Below are positions 50,277 to 62,450 of a stretch of DNA of 64,000 nucleotides, piece by piece (the stretch's first letter is position 1; every line of letters starts with the position of its first letter). The translations under genes and the position numbers were made by a program. Below the pieces are notes generated by a model. That model made no database searches. It worked only from the letters and a program-made list of their open reading frames with translations, and was not told where the DNA came from. The stretch comes from Cornus controversa (taxonomy: Eukaryota; Streptophyta; Magnoliopsida; Cornales; Cornaceae), in the NCBI GenBank assembly GCA_026545225.1, contig CM048847.1:4092001-4156000 (forward strand), in the 5' to 3' direction.

Positions 50277-50638
50277 GAATTACCTAGAGTAGGTCAATAC
50301 TCGGTTAGGGTTGTGGTCATAAAGTGGGCAAATCATCTAGAGTAGGTCAATACTCGGTCACGATGAGAGCATTAGAGCGGTAACGTCATCTTGGAGTAGG
50401 TAAATACTCGATGACGGTGGTCTACTCACCTTGGAGTAGGTAAATACTCGGTGTGGATCCCAAAAAGAGGCCCAATCACCTTGGAGTAGGTAAATACTAG
50501 GTGATTGTGGTTTATTCACCTTGGAGTATGTGATGACTCGGTGACAAACTACTTAACCGCCTTGGAGTATGTGATGACTCGGTGATGAATTCCAAAACCA
50601 ACTAATCACCTTGGAGTATGTGATGACTCGGTGGCGGT
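50277..50638 (+). repeat. Array of eight covarying hairpin units, solo LTR
   Basis: Units share CTTGGAGTAGGTAAATACTC or a variant with TATGTGATGACTC, between complementary arms. Perfect 7-bp arms occur in CGTCATC/GATGACG (unit 3) and AATCACC/GGTGATT (unit 5). TCACC/GGTGA occurs in unit 6, and units 4, 7 and 8 keep CACC/GGTG or a wobble form. Units 1-2 are degenerate. In sense the array corresponds to that of the inner LTRs, and flanking text identifies matching units. Confidence 0.85.
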
Positions 50639-51494
50639 GTTGGAATTGTGTGTGAGGCGTCTCGGTCACATGATTGGTTAAGAATCATGTTAGGATATCG
50701 GGTTGAGTCCGAGAGAGGGACAAGTGTGTGAACGTGCTTACATTTCCTATTGTGAAGCATGCTTCGTGTTTAACGCATTCTTATATATGCGTTGTTTGTG
50801 ACAGAACATGATATATGTTGGATATCTATTGCTTTTGAGCATGTTTTATGGTTTAAATGCATCTTTATTGCATTTAAGATGTGCTACTTGACGAGTAGGA
50901 GATGTGATAGTTGATTTACATCGTTTATGTAAATGTGTTGATATATATATATGTTCTATATACATATTGATGCATGATGTTTACTGCTTTCAAGCATGTT
51001 GAAAATGATTTCTAAAATCATGTGTTGTGGATTTTGTACGTTCATATGTGCTAGAGTAGCCATGTACATCATTGGTTCATGCATGCTAGGTAGAGCATGG
51101 TCTTAAATATTGTGATATATTTAAGTGCATGTGTATATTTTTTGAGAATATGTGAGGATCGACCTGCTGCAGCGGTGATAGTATGGTTCTACATACCTTG
51201 TTGGGCCTTTGAGCTCACCCCCTCCCAGGTTTTGCAGGTATTGCTAATTTTGAAGTCAGTTAGGGGAGGATCGGTAGTCCCAGTTGCAGAGGTAGTAAGT
51301 AGATTCCTTAGAATCTAATGTATGTCCAGGATAGTGGATAGATAAATGCTTTACATTTGGATTAAATGTATAAAGCGTTTGTGTAGATTCAGTTCCTTCA
51401 GTTGTATTTTATTTATGTGATGTATGTATTTAATACGAATATTCAAGGACAGAGGCATGTATGTTTATAATTGTTTCTGCATGTTGTAGAAATA

Positions 51495-51577
51495 TTGGGG
51501 GGACACGGGCCCAGAAGTGTCCATATTTATTGTTAGATATAAATGCTGGGGGGACACGTGCCCAGAAGTGTCCATAT
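51495..51577 (+). repeat. Two GGACAC/GTGTCC hairpins, 51 bp apart
   Basis: GGGGGGACAC, GGGCCCAGAA or GTGCCCAGAA, then GTGTCCATAT, twice. Six-base arms flank a ten-base loop. The inner LTRs have one related copy (31322-31353 and equivalents) with one arm position mispaired. Confidence 0.8.
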
Positions 51578-51752
51578 GAATTGTAAAGCAGGTGTAATAT
51601 GCCAGGAGCTGATTATTTAGAATGGTTCATGCCCGATTTTCGTAAAAATAATAGGGAATTGAATTGTATGATCAGGTGGAGGTTATGTCGTGAGGGTGAT
51701 CTCACGGGGTTCACACCTCGGTTTCCGGGCCTCGGATGTTCGGGGCGTGACA

Positions 51753-51757
51753 GACAT
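51753..51757 (+). repeat. Target-site duplication GACAT, right copy
   Basis: Pairs with 28779-28783. Confidence 0.95.
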
Positions 51758-54700
51758 GTTCGTCACTTCTTTTGGATGCTTTGATGGTCTAATTTGGAAA
51801 AAAGAAACTTACGATTCTGATTATGGCACGACTTCTCAAGGAATGGGTTTTTGAATCAGAACAACTCAAACTAAACTTGTTCAAAATCCTTGATAGCTTG
51901 GGAATTGTTTCTTTTACTTTTCCAGATGGTTGAAGTTAGCATAAAGCACCATACGGTTGTGATCATTCATGAGTGCAGCAAGGAATTACTATTTTTGATT
52001 CAGGATGTCCTGATGGTGGAATTTGACATAAAGCAATGTATAATTCTAAGTATGGCACGATTTCACGTGGATTGGGACTTTTCGAATCAGGACAAGTAAA
52101 ACGAAACAAGTTCGAAACCGTTGTTGTCATTCTCTATTTTTCTGAACATCCAGATGGTCAATTCTAGCACAAAGCGCCATACGGTTGTCCTCATGCCTGA
52201 ATATTACAAGCAATTGTTCTTTTCGACTCAGAACAACTCAAACAAACATGGATGAAGATCGGATCGACATGCTCGTCGTTTCTTTGGGACGCTTTAATGG
52301 TTTCATTTAGAAAAAAGCAGCGTACGATTAGTATTATGGCACGACTTCTCTTGGAATGCGGTTTTCGAATCAAAACAACTCAAATGAAACAAGTTTAAAA
52401 TGGTCGGTAGCTTGCTAATTGTTTACTTTAGATGTCCAAACGGTCGAACTTGGAACGAAGCACCATACGGTTGTGATGAAGATTGGATTGACATGTCCGT
52501 CACTTCTTTTGGATGCTTTGATGGTCTAATTTGGAAAAAAGAAACTTACGATTCTGATTATGGCACGACTTCTCAAGGAATAGGTTTTTGAATCAAAACA
52601 ACTCAAACTAAACTTGTTTAAAATCCTCGGTAGCTTGGGAATTGTTTCTTTTACTTTTCTAGATGGTTGAAGTTGGCATAGAGCACCATACGGTTGTGAT
52701 CATTCATGAGTGCAGCAAGGAATTATTAATTTTGATTCAGGACGTCCTGATGATTGAATTTGGCATAAAGCAATGTATAATTCTAAGTATGGCACGATTT
52801 CACGTGGATTGGGACTTTTCGAATCAGGACAAGTCAAACGAAACAAGTTCAAAACCGTTGTTGTCATTCTCTATTCTTCTGGACATCCAAATGGTCAATT
52901 CTAGCACAAAGTGCCATACGGTTGTCGTCATGCCTGATTATTGCAAGCAATTGCTCTTTACGACTCAGAACAACTCAAACCAACATGGATGAAGATCGGA
53001 TCGACATGCTCGTCGTTTCTTTGGGACGCTTTGATGGTTTTATTTAGAAAAAAGCATCGTACGATTAGTATTACGACACGACTTCTCTGGGAATGTGGTT
53101 TTCTAATCAAAACAACTCAAATGAAACAAGTTTAAAATGGTTGGTAGCTTGCTAATTGTTTCCGTTACATGTCCAAACGGTCGAATTTGGAACAAAGCAC
53201 CATACGGTTGTGATGAAGTACGGATTGACATGTTCGTCACTTCTTTTGGATGCTTTGATGGTCTAATATGGAAAAAAGAAACTTACGATTCTGATTATGG
53301 CACGACTTCTCAAGGAATGAGTTTTTGAATCAGAACAACTCAAACTAAACTTGTTTAAAATCCTTGATAGCTTGGGAATTGTTTCTTTTACTTTTCCAGA
53401 TGGTTGAAGTTGGCATAGAGCACCATACGGTTGTGATCATTCATGAGTGCAGCAAGGAATTACTATTTTTGATTCAGGATGTTCTGATGGTTGAATTTGG
53501 CATAAAGGAATGTATAATTCTAAGTATGGCACGATTTCACGTGGATTGGACTTTTCGAATCAGGACAAGTAAAACGAAACAAGTTCGAAACCGTTGTTGT
53601 CATTCTCTATTTTTCTGAACATCCAGATGGTCAATTCTAGCACAAAGCGCCATACGGTTGTCGTCATGCCTGATTATTACAAGCAATTGTTCTTTTCGAC
53701 TCAGAACAACTGAAACAAACATGGATGAAGATCGGATCGACATGCTCGTCGTTTCTTTGGGACGCTTTGGTGGTTTCATTTAGAAAAAAGTAGCGTACGA
53801 TTAGTATTATGGCACGACCTCTCTTGGAATGTGGTTTTCTAATCAAAATAACTCAAATGAAACAAGTTTAAAATGGTTGGTAGCTTGCTAATTGTTTCCG
53901 TTAGATGTCCAAACGGTCGAATTTGGAACAAAGCACCATACGGTTGTGATGAAGATCGGATTGACATGTTCGTCACTTCTTTTGGATGCTTTGATGGTCT
54001 AATTTGGAAAAAAGAAACTTACGATTCTGATTATGGCACGACTTCTCAAGGAATGGGTTTTTGAATCAGAACAACTAAAACTAAACTTGTTTAAAATACT
54101 TGATAGCTTGGGAATTGTTTCTTTTACTTTTCCAGATGGTTGAAGTTGGCATAGAGCACCATACGGTTGTGATCATTCATGAGTGCAGCAAGGAATTACT
54201 ATTTTTGATTCAGGATGTCCTGATGGTTGAATTTGGCATAAAGCAATGTATAATTCTAAGTATGGCACGATTTGACGTGGATTGGACTTTTCGAATCAGG
54301 ACAAGTAAAACGAAACAAGTTCGAAACCGTTGTTGTCATTCTCTATTTTTCTGAACATCCAGATGGTCAATTCTAGCACAAAGCGCCATACGGTTGTCGT
54401 CATGCCTGATTATTACAAGCAATTGTTCTTTTCGACTCAGAACAACTCAAACAAACATGGATGAAGATCGGATCGACATGCTCGTCGTTTCTTTGGGACG
54501 CTTTGATAGTTTCATTTAAAAAAAAGTAGCGTACGATTAGTATTATGGCACAACTTCTCTTGGAATGCGGTTTTCGAATCAAAACAACTCAAATGAAACA
54601 AGTTTAAAATGGTCGGTAGCTTGCTAATTGTTTCCTTTAGATGTCCAAACGGTCGAACTTAGACCGAAGCACCATACGGTTGGGATGAAGATCGGATTGA

Positions 54701-56080
54701 CATGTTCGTCACTTCTTTTGGATGCTTTGATGGTCTAATTTGGAAAAAAGAAACTTACGATTCTAATTATGGCACGACTTCTCAAGGAATAGGTTTTTGA
54801 ATCAGAACAACTCAAACTAAACTTGTTTAAAATCCTCGGTAGCTTGGGAATTGTTTCTTTTACTTTTCTAGATGGTTGAAGTTGGCATAGAGCACCATAC
54901 GGTTGTGATCATTCATGAGTGTAGCAAGGAATTACTATTTTTGATTCAGGATGTCCTGATGGTTGAATTTGGCATAAAGCAATGTATAATTCTAAGTATG
55001 GCACGATTTCAGGTGGATTGGACTTTTCGAATCAGGACAAGTAAAACGAAACAAGTTCGAAACCGTTGTTGTCATTCTCTATTTTTCTGAACATCCAGAT
55101 GGTCAATTCTAGCACAAAGTGCCATACGGTTGTCGTGATGCCAGATTATTACAAGCAATTGTTCTTTTCGACTCATAACAACTCAAACAAACATGGATGA
55201 AGATCGGATCGACATGCTCGTCGTTTCTTTGGGACGCTTTGATGGTTTCATTTAGAAAAAAGTAGCGTACGATTAGTTTTATGGCACGACTTCTCTTGGA
55301 ATGTGGTTTTCTAATCAATACAACTCAAATGAAACAAGTTTAAAATGGTTGGTAGCTTGCTAATTGTTTCCGTTAGATGTCCAAACGGTCGAATTTGGAA
55401 CAAAGCACCATACGGTTGTGATGAAGATCGGATTGACATGTTCGTCACTTCTTTTGGATGCTTTGATGGTCTAATTTGGAAAAAAGAAACTTACGATTCT
55501 GATTATGGCACGACTTCTCAAGGAATGGGTTTTTGAATCAGAACAACTCAAACTAAACTTGTTTAAAATCCTTGATAGCTTGGGAATTGTTTATTTTACT
55601 TTTCCAGATGGTTGAAGTTGGCATAGAGCACCATACGGTTGTGATCATTCATGAGTGCAGCAAGGAATTACTATTTTTGATTCAGGATGTCCTGATGGTT
55701 GAATTTGGCATAAAGCAATGTATAATTCTAAGTATGGCACGATTTCACGTGGATTGGACTTTTCGAATCAGGACAAGTAAAACGAAACAAGTTCGAAACC
55801 GTTGTTGTCATTCTCTATTTTTCTGAACATCCAGATGGTCAATTCTAGCACAAAGCGCCATACGGTTGTCGTCATGCCTGATTATTACAAGCAATTGTTC
55901 TTTTCGACTCAGAACAGCTCAAACAAACATGGATGAAGATCGGATCGACATGCTCGTCCTTTCTTTGGGACGCTTTGATAGTTTCATTTAAAAAAATGCA
56001 GTGTACGATTAGTATTATGGCACAACTTCTCTTGGAATGCGGTTTTCGAATCAAAACAACTCAAATGAAACAAGTTTAAA

Positions 56081-59000
56081 ATGGTCGGTAGCTTGCTAAT
56101 TGTTTGCTTTAGATGTCCAAACGGTCGAACTTGGAACGAAGCACCATACGGTTGTGATGAAGATCGGATTGACATGTTCGTCACTTCTTTTGGATGCTTT
56201 GATGGTCTAATTTGGAAAAAGAAACTTACGATTCTGATTATGGCACGACTTCTCAAGGAATAGGTTTTTGAATCAGAACAACTCAAACTAAACTTGTTTA
56301 AAATCCTCGGTAGCTTGGGAATTGTTTCTTTTACTTTTCCAGATGGTTGAAGTTGGCATAGAGCACCATACGGTTGTGATCATTCATGAGTGCAGCAAGG
56401 AATTACTATTTTTGATTCAGGATGTCCTGATGGTTGAATTTGGCATAAAGCAATGTATAATTCTAAGTATGGCACGATTTCACGTGGATTGGACTTTTCG
56501 AATCAGGACAAGTAAAACGAAACAAGTTCGAAACCGTTGTTGTCATTCTCTATTTTTCTGAACATCCAGATGGTCAATTCTAGCACAAAGCACCATACGG
56601 TTGTCGTCATGCCTGATTATTACAAGCAATTGTTCTTTTCGACTCAGAACAACTCAAACAAAGATGGATGAAGATCGGATCGACATGCTCGTCCTTTCTT
56701 TGGGACGCTTCGATAGTTTCATTTAAAAAAATGCAGCGTACAATTAGTATTATGGCACAACTTCTCTTGGAATGCGGTTTTCGAATCAAAACAACTCAAA
56801 TGAAACAAGTTTAAAATGGTCGGTAGCTTGCTAATTGTTTCCTTTAGATGTCCAAACGGTCGAACTTGAAACGAAGCACCATACGGTTGTGATGAAGATC
56901 GGATTGACATGTTCGTCACTTCTTTTGGATGCTTTGATGGTCTAATTTGGAAAAAGAAACTTACGATTCTGATTATGGCACGACTTCTCAAGGAATAGGT
57001 TTTTGAATCAGAACAACTCAAACTAAACTTGTTTAAAATCCTCGGTAGCTTGGGAATTGTTTCTTTTACTTTTCCAGATGGTTGAAGTTGGCATAGAGCA
57101 CCATACGGTTGTGATCATTCATGAGTGCAGCAAGGAATTACTATTTTTGATTCAGGATGTCCTGATGGTTGAATTTGGCATAAAGCAATGTATAATTCTA
57201 AGTATGGCACGATTTCACGTGGATTGGACTTTTCGAATCAGGACAAGTAAAACGAAACAAGTTCGAAACCGTTGTTGTCATTCTCTATTTTTCTGAACAT
57301 CCAGATGGTCAATTCTAGCACAAAGCGCCATACGGTTGTCGTCATGCCTGATTATTACAAGCAATTGTTCTTTTCGACTCAGAACAACTCAAACAAACAT
57401 GGATGAAGATCGGATCGACATGCTCGTCGTTTCTTTGGGACGCTTTGATGGTTTCATTTAGAAAAAAGTAGCGTACGATTAGTATTATGGCACGACTTCT
57501 CTTGGAATGTGGTTTTCTAATCAAAATAACTCAAATGAAACAAGTTTAAAATGGTTGGTAGCTTGCTAATTGTTTCCGTTAGATGTCCAAACGGTCGAAT
57601 TTGGAACAAAGCACCATACGGTTGTGATGAAGATCGGATTGACATGTTCGTCGCTTCTTTTGGATGCTTTGATGGTCTAATTTGGAAAAAAGAAACTTAC
57701 GATTCTGATTGTGGCACGACTTCTCAAGGAATGGGTTTTTGAATCAGAACAACTAAAACTAAACTTGTTTAAAATACTTGATAGCTTGGGAATTGTTTCT
57801 TTTACTTTTCCAGATGGTTGAAGTTGGCATAGAGCACCATACGGTTGTGATCATTCATGAGTGCAGCAAGGAATTACTATTTTTGATTCAGGATGTCCTG
57901 ATGGTTGAATTTGGCATAAAGCAATGTATAATTCTAAGTATGGCATGATTTGACGTGGATTGGACTTTTCGAATCAGGACAAGTAAAACGAAACAAGTTC
58001 GAAACCGTTGTTGTCATTCTCTATTTTTCTGAACATCCAGATGGTCAATTCTAGCACAAAGCGCCATACGGTTGTCGTCATGCCTGATTATTACAAGCAA
58101 TTGTTCTTTTCGACTCAGAACAGCTCAAACAAACATGGATGAAGATCGGATCGACATGCTCGTCCTTTCTTTGGGACGCTTTGATAGTTTCATTTAAAAA
58201 AATGCAGTGTACGATTAGTATTATGGCACAACTTCTCTTGGAATGTGGTTTTCTAATCAAAATAACTCAAATGAAACAAGTTTAAAATGGTTGGTAGCTT
58301 GCTAATTGTTTCCGTTAGATGTCCAAACGGTCGAATTTGGAACAAAGCACCATACGGTTGTGATGAAGATCGGATTGACATGTTCGTCACTTCTTTTGGA
58401 TGCTTTGATGGTCTAATTTGGAAAAAAGAAACTTACGATTCTGATTGTGGCACGACTTCTCAAGGAATGGGTTTTTGAATCAGAACAAGTAAAACTAAAC
58501 TTGTTTAAAATACTTGATAGCTTGGGAATTGTTTCTTTTACTTTTCCAGATGGTTGAAGTTGGCATAGAGCACCATACGGTTGTGATCATTCATGAGTGC
58601 AGCAAGGAATTACTATTTTTGATTCAGGATGTCCTGATGGTTGAATTTGGCATAAAGCAATGTATAATTCTAAGTATGGCACGATTTGACGTGGATTGGA
58701 CTTTTCGAATCAGGACAAGTAAAACGAAACAAGTTCGAAACCGTTGTTGTCATTCTCTATTTTTCTAAACATCCAGATGGTCAATTCTAGCACAAAGCGC
58801 CATACGGTTGTCGTCATGCCTGATTATTACAAGCAATTGTTCTTTTCGACTCAGAACAACTCAAACAAACATGGATGAAGATCGGATCGACATGCTCGTC
58901 GTTTCTTTGGGACGCTTTGATAGTTTCATTTAAAAAAAAGCAGCGTACGATTAGTATTATGGCACAACTTCTCTTGGAATGCGGTTTTCGAATCAAAACA

Positions 59001-61400
59001 ACTCAAATGAAACAAGTTTAAAATGGTCGGTAGCTTGCTAATTGTTTCCTTTAGATGTCCAAACGGTCGAACTTAGACCGAAGCACCATATGGTTGGGAT
59101 GAAGATCGGATTGACATGTTCGTCACTTCTTTTGGATGCTTTGATGGTCTGATTTGGAAAAAAGAAACTTACGATTCTGATTATGGCACGACTTCTCAAG
59201 GAATAGGTTTTTGAATCAGAAGAACTCAAACTAAACTTGTTTAAAATCCTCGGTAGCTTGGGAATTGTTTCTTTTACTTTTCTAGATGGTTGAAGTTGGC
59301 ATAGAGCACCATACGGTTGTGATCATTCATGAGTGTAGCAAGGAATTACTATTTTTGATTCAGGATGTCCTGATGGTTGAATTTGGCATAAAGCAATGTA
59401 TAATTCTAAGTATGGCACGATTTCACGTGGATTGGACTTTTCGAATCAGGACAAGTAAAACGAAACAAGTTCGAAACCGTTGTTGTCATTCTCTATTTTT
59501 CTGAACATCCAGATGGTCAATTCTAGCACAAAGCGCCATACGGTTGTCGTCATGCCTGATTATTACAAGCAATTGTTCTTTTCGACTCAGAACAACTCAA
59601 ACAAACATGGATGAAGATCGGATCGACATGCTCGTCCTTTCTTTGGGACGCTTCGATAGTTTCATTTAAAAAAATGCAGCGTACGATTAGTATTATGGCC
59701 CAACTTCTCTTGGAATGCGGTTTTCGAATCAAAACAACTCAAATGAAACAAGTTTAAAATGGTCGGTAGCTTGCTAATTGTTTCCTTTAGATGTCCAAAC
59801 GGTCGAACTTGGAACGAAGCACCATACGGTTGTGATGAAGATCGGATTGACATGTTCGTCACTTCTTTTGGATGCTTTGATGGTCTAATTTGGAAAAAGA
59901 AACTTACGATTCTGATTATGGCACGACTTCTCAAGGAATAGGTTTTTGAATCAGAACAACTCAAACTAAACTTGTTTAAAATCCTCGGTAGCTTGGGAAT
60001 TGTTTCTTTTACTTTTCCAGATGGTTGAAGTTGGCATAGAGCACCATACGGTTGTGATCATTCATGAGTGCAGCAAGGAATTACTATTTTTGATTCAGGA
60101 TGTCCTGATGGTTGAATTTGGCATAAAGCAATGTATAATTCTAAGTATGGCACGATTTCACGTGGATTGGACTTTTCGAATCAGGACAAGTAAAACGAAA
60201 CAAGTTCGAAACCGTTGTTGTCATTCTCTATTTTTCTGAACATCCAGATGGTCAATTCTAGCACAAAGCGCCATACGGTTGTCGTCATGCCTGATTATTA
60301 CAAGCAATTGTTCTTTTCGACTCAGAACAACTCAAACAAACATGGATGAAGATCGGATCGACATGCTCGTCCTTTCTTTGGGACGCTTCGATAGTTTCAT
60401 TTAAAAAAATGCAGCGTACGATTAGTATTATGGCACAACTTCTCTTGGAATGCGGTTTTCGAATCAAAACAACTCAAATGAAACAAGTTTAAAATGGTCG
60501 GTAGCTTGCTAATTGTTTCCTTTAGATGTCCAAACGGTCGAACTTGAAACGAAGCACCATACGGTTGTGATGAAGATCGGATTGACATGTTCGTCACTTC
60601 TTTTGGATGCTTTGATGGTCTAATTTGGAAAAAGAAACTTACGATTCTGATTATGGCACGACTTCTCAAGGAATAGGTTTTTGAATCAGAACAACTCAAA
60701 CTAAACTTGTTTAAAATCCTCGGTAGCTTGGGAATTGTTTCTTTTACTTTTCCAGATGGTTGAAGTTGGCATAGAGCACCATACGGTTGTGATCATTCAT
60801 GAGTGCAGCAAGGAATTACTATTTTTGATTCAGGATGTCCTGATGGTTGAATTTGGCATAAAGCAATGTATAATTCTAAGTATGGCACGATTTCACGTGG
60901 ATTGGACTTTTCGAATCAGGACAAGTAAAACGAAACAAGTTTGAAACCGTTGTTGTCATTCTCTATTTTTCTGAACATCCAGATGGTCAATTCTAGCACA
61001 AAGCGCCATACGGTTGTCGTCATGCCTGATTATTACAAGCAATTGTTCTTTTCGACTCAGAACAACTCAAACAAACATGGATGAAGATCGGATCGACATG
61101 CTCGTCGTTTCTTTGGGACGCTTTGATGGTTTCATTTAGGAAAAAGTAGCGTACGATTAGTATTATGGCACGACTTCTCTTGGAATGTGGTTTTCTAATC
61201 AAAATAACTCAAATGAAACAAGTTTAAAATGGTTGGTAGCTTGCTAATTGTTTCCGTTAGATGTCCAAACGGTCGAATTTGGAACAAAGCACCATACGGT
61301 TGTGATGAAGATCGGATTGACATGTTCGTCACTTCTTTTGGATGCTTTGATGGTCTAATTTGGAAAAAAGAAACTTACGATTCTGATTGTGGCACGACTT
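56081..61400 (+). repeat. Five-unit duplication, offset 3678 bp
   Basis: 56081-57740 recurs at 59759-61420, sharing GGAAAAAGAAAC, CGCTTCGATAGTTTC and GAACTTGAAACGAAGC (56862 and 60540). Confidence 0.8.
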
Positions 61401-62450
61401 CTCAAGGAATGGGTTTTTGAATCAGAACAAGTAAAACTAAACTTGTTTAAAATACTTGATAGCTTGGGAATTGTTTCTTTTACTTTTCCAGATGGTTGAA
61501 GTTGGCATAGAGCACCATACGGTTTTGATCATTCATGAGTGCAGCAAGGAATTACTATTTTTGATTCAGGATGTCCTGATGGTTGAATTTGGCATAAAGC
61601 AATGTATAATTCTAAGTATGGCACGATTTGACGTGGATTGGACTTTTCGAATCAGGACAAGTAAAACGAAACAAGTTCGAAACCGTTGTTGTCATTCTCT
61701 ATTTTTCTAAACATCCAGATGGTCAATTCTAGCACAAAGCGCCATATGGTTGTCGTCATGCCTGATTATTACAAGCAATTGTTCTTTTCGACTCAGAACA
61801 ACTCAAACAAACATGGATGAAGATCGGATCGACATGCTCGTCGTTTCTTTGGGACGCTTTGATAGTTTCATTTAAAAAAAAGCAGCGTACGATTAGTATT
61901 ATGGCACAACTTCTCTTGGAATGCGGTTTTCGAATCAAAACAACTCAAATGAAACAAGTTTAAAATGGTCGGTAGCTTGCTAATTGTTTCCTTTAGATGT
62001 CCAAACGGTCGAACTTAGACCGAAGCACCATACGGTTGGGATGAAGATCGGATTGACATGTTCGTCACTTCTTTTGGATGCTTTGATGGTCTGATTTGGA
62101 AAAAAGAAACTTACGATTCTGATTATGGCACGACTTCTCAAGGAATAGGTTTTTGAATCAGAAGAACTCAAACTAAACTTGTTTAAAATCCTCGGTAGCT
62201 TGGGAATTGTTTCTTTTACTTTTCTAGATGGTTGAAGTTGGCATAGAGCACCATACGGTTGTGATCATTCATGAGTGTAGCAAGGAATTACTATTTTTGA
62301 TTCAGGATGTCCTGATGGTTGAATTTGGCATAAAGCAATGTATAATTCTAAGTATGGCACGATTTCACGTGGATTGGGCTTTTCGAATCAGGACAAGTAA
62401 AATGAAACAAGTTCGAAACCGTTGTTGTCATTCTCTATTTTTCTGAACAT
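58287..62450 (+). repeat. Four-unit duplication, offset 2942 bp
   Basis: 58287-59510 recurs at 61229-62450, sharing GATTGTGGCACG, AACAAGTAAAACTAAAC, TTTTTCTAAACATCC, GAACTTAGACCGAAGC and TCAGAAGAACTC. Confidence 0.8.

Larger units (their letters stand above)
28784..51752 (+). mobile_element. Solo LTR, chromovirus-related, split by a nested element
   Basis: TG...CA element flanked by GACAT. Its own sequence is 28784-30647 plus 49368-51752, about 4244 bp after removing the inner target duplication. No gag-pol, PBS or polypurine tract belongs to it, so it is a solo LTR left by LTR-LTR recombination. Its right half is homologous to the inner element's LTR read in sense: hairpin array, then AAGAATCATGTTAGGAT, GAGTCCGAGAGAG and the GGGGCGTGACA end. 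Its start also resembles the inner LTR (TGTA.G.GACC, then TTTTG.CCGGTT). The GC-rich 5' half has no counterpart there, so it is a separate family inserted in the opposite orientation. Confidence 0.88.
49368..51752 (+). mobile_element. Solo LTR, 3' part
   Basis: Continues the 28784 LTR after the nested element. Contents: TA-rich and GCATG-rich DNA to about 50270, the hairpin array (50277-50638), a region aligning with the inner LTR (AAGAATCATGTTAGGAT, GAGTCCGAGAGAGGGACAAGTG), more AT-rich DNA, a TGAGCTCACCCCC stretch, two GGACAC hairpins, and the terminal GGGGCGTGACA. Confidence 0.85.

Noticed and set aside
28784-51752. Reading the outer element as a full-length retrotransposon owning the gag-pol genes
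   Set aside because: Both gag-pol copies lie on the opposite strand inside the GTATA-flanked inner element with their own LTRs, PBS and polypurine tracts.
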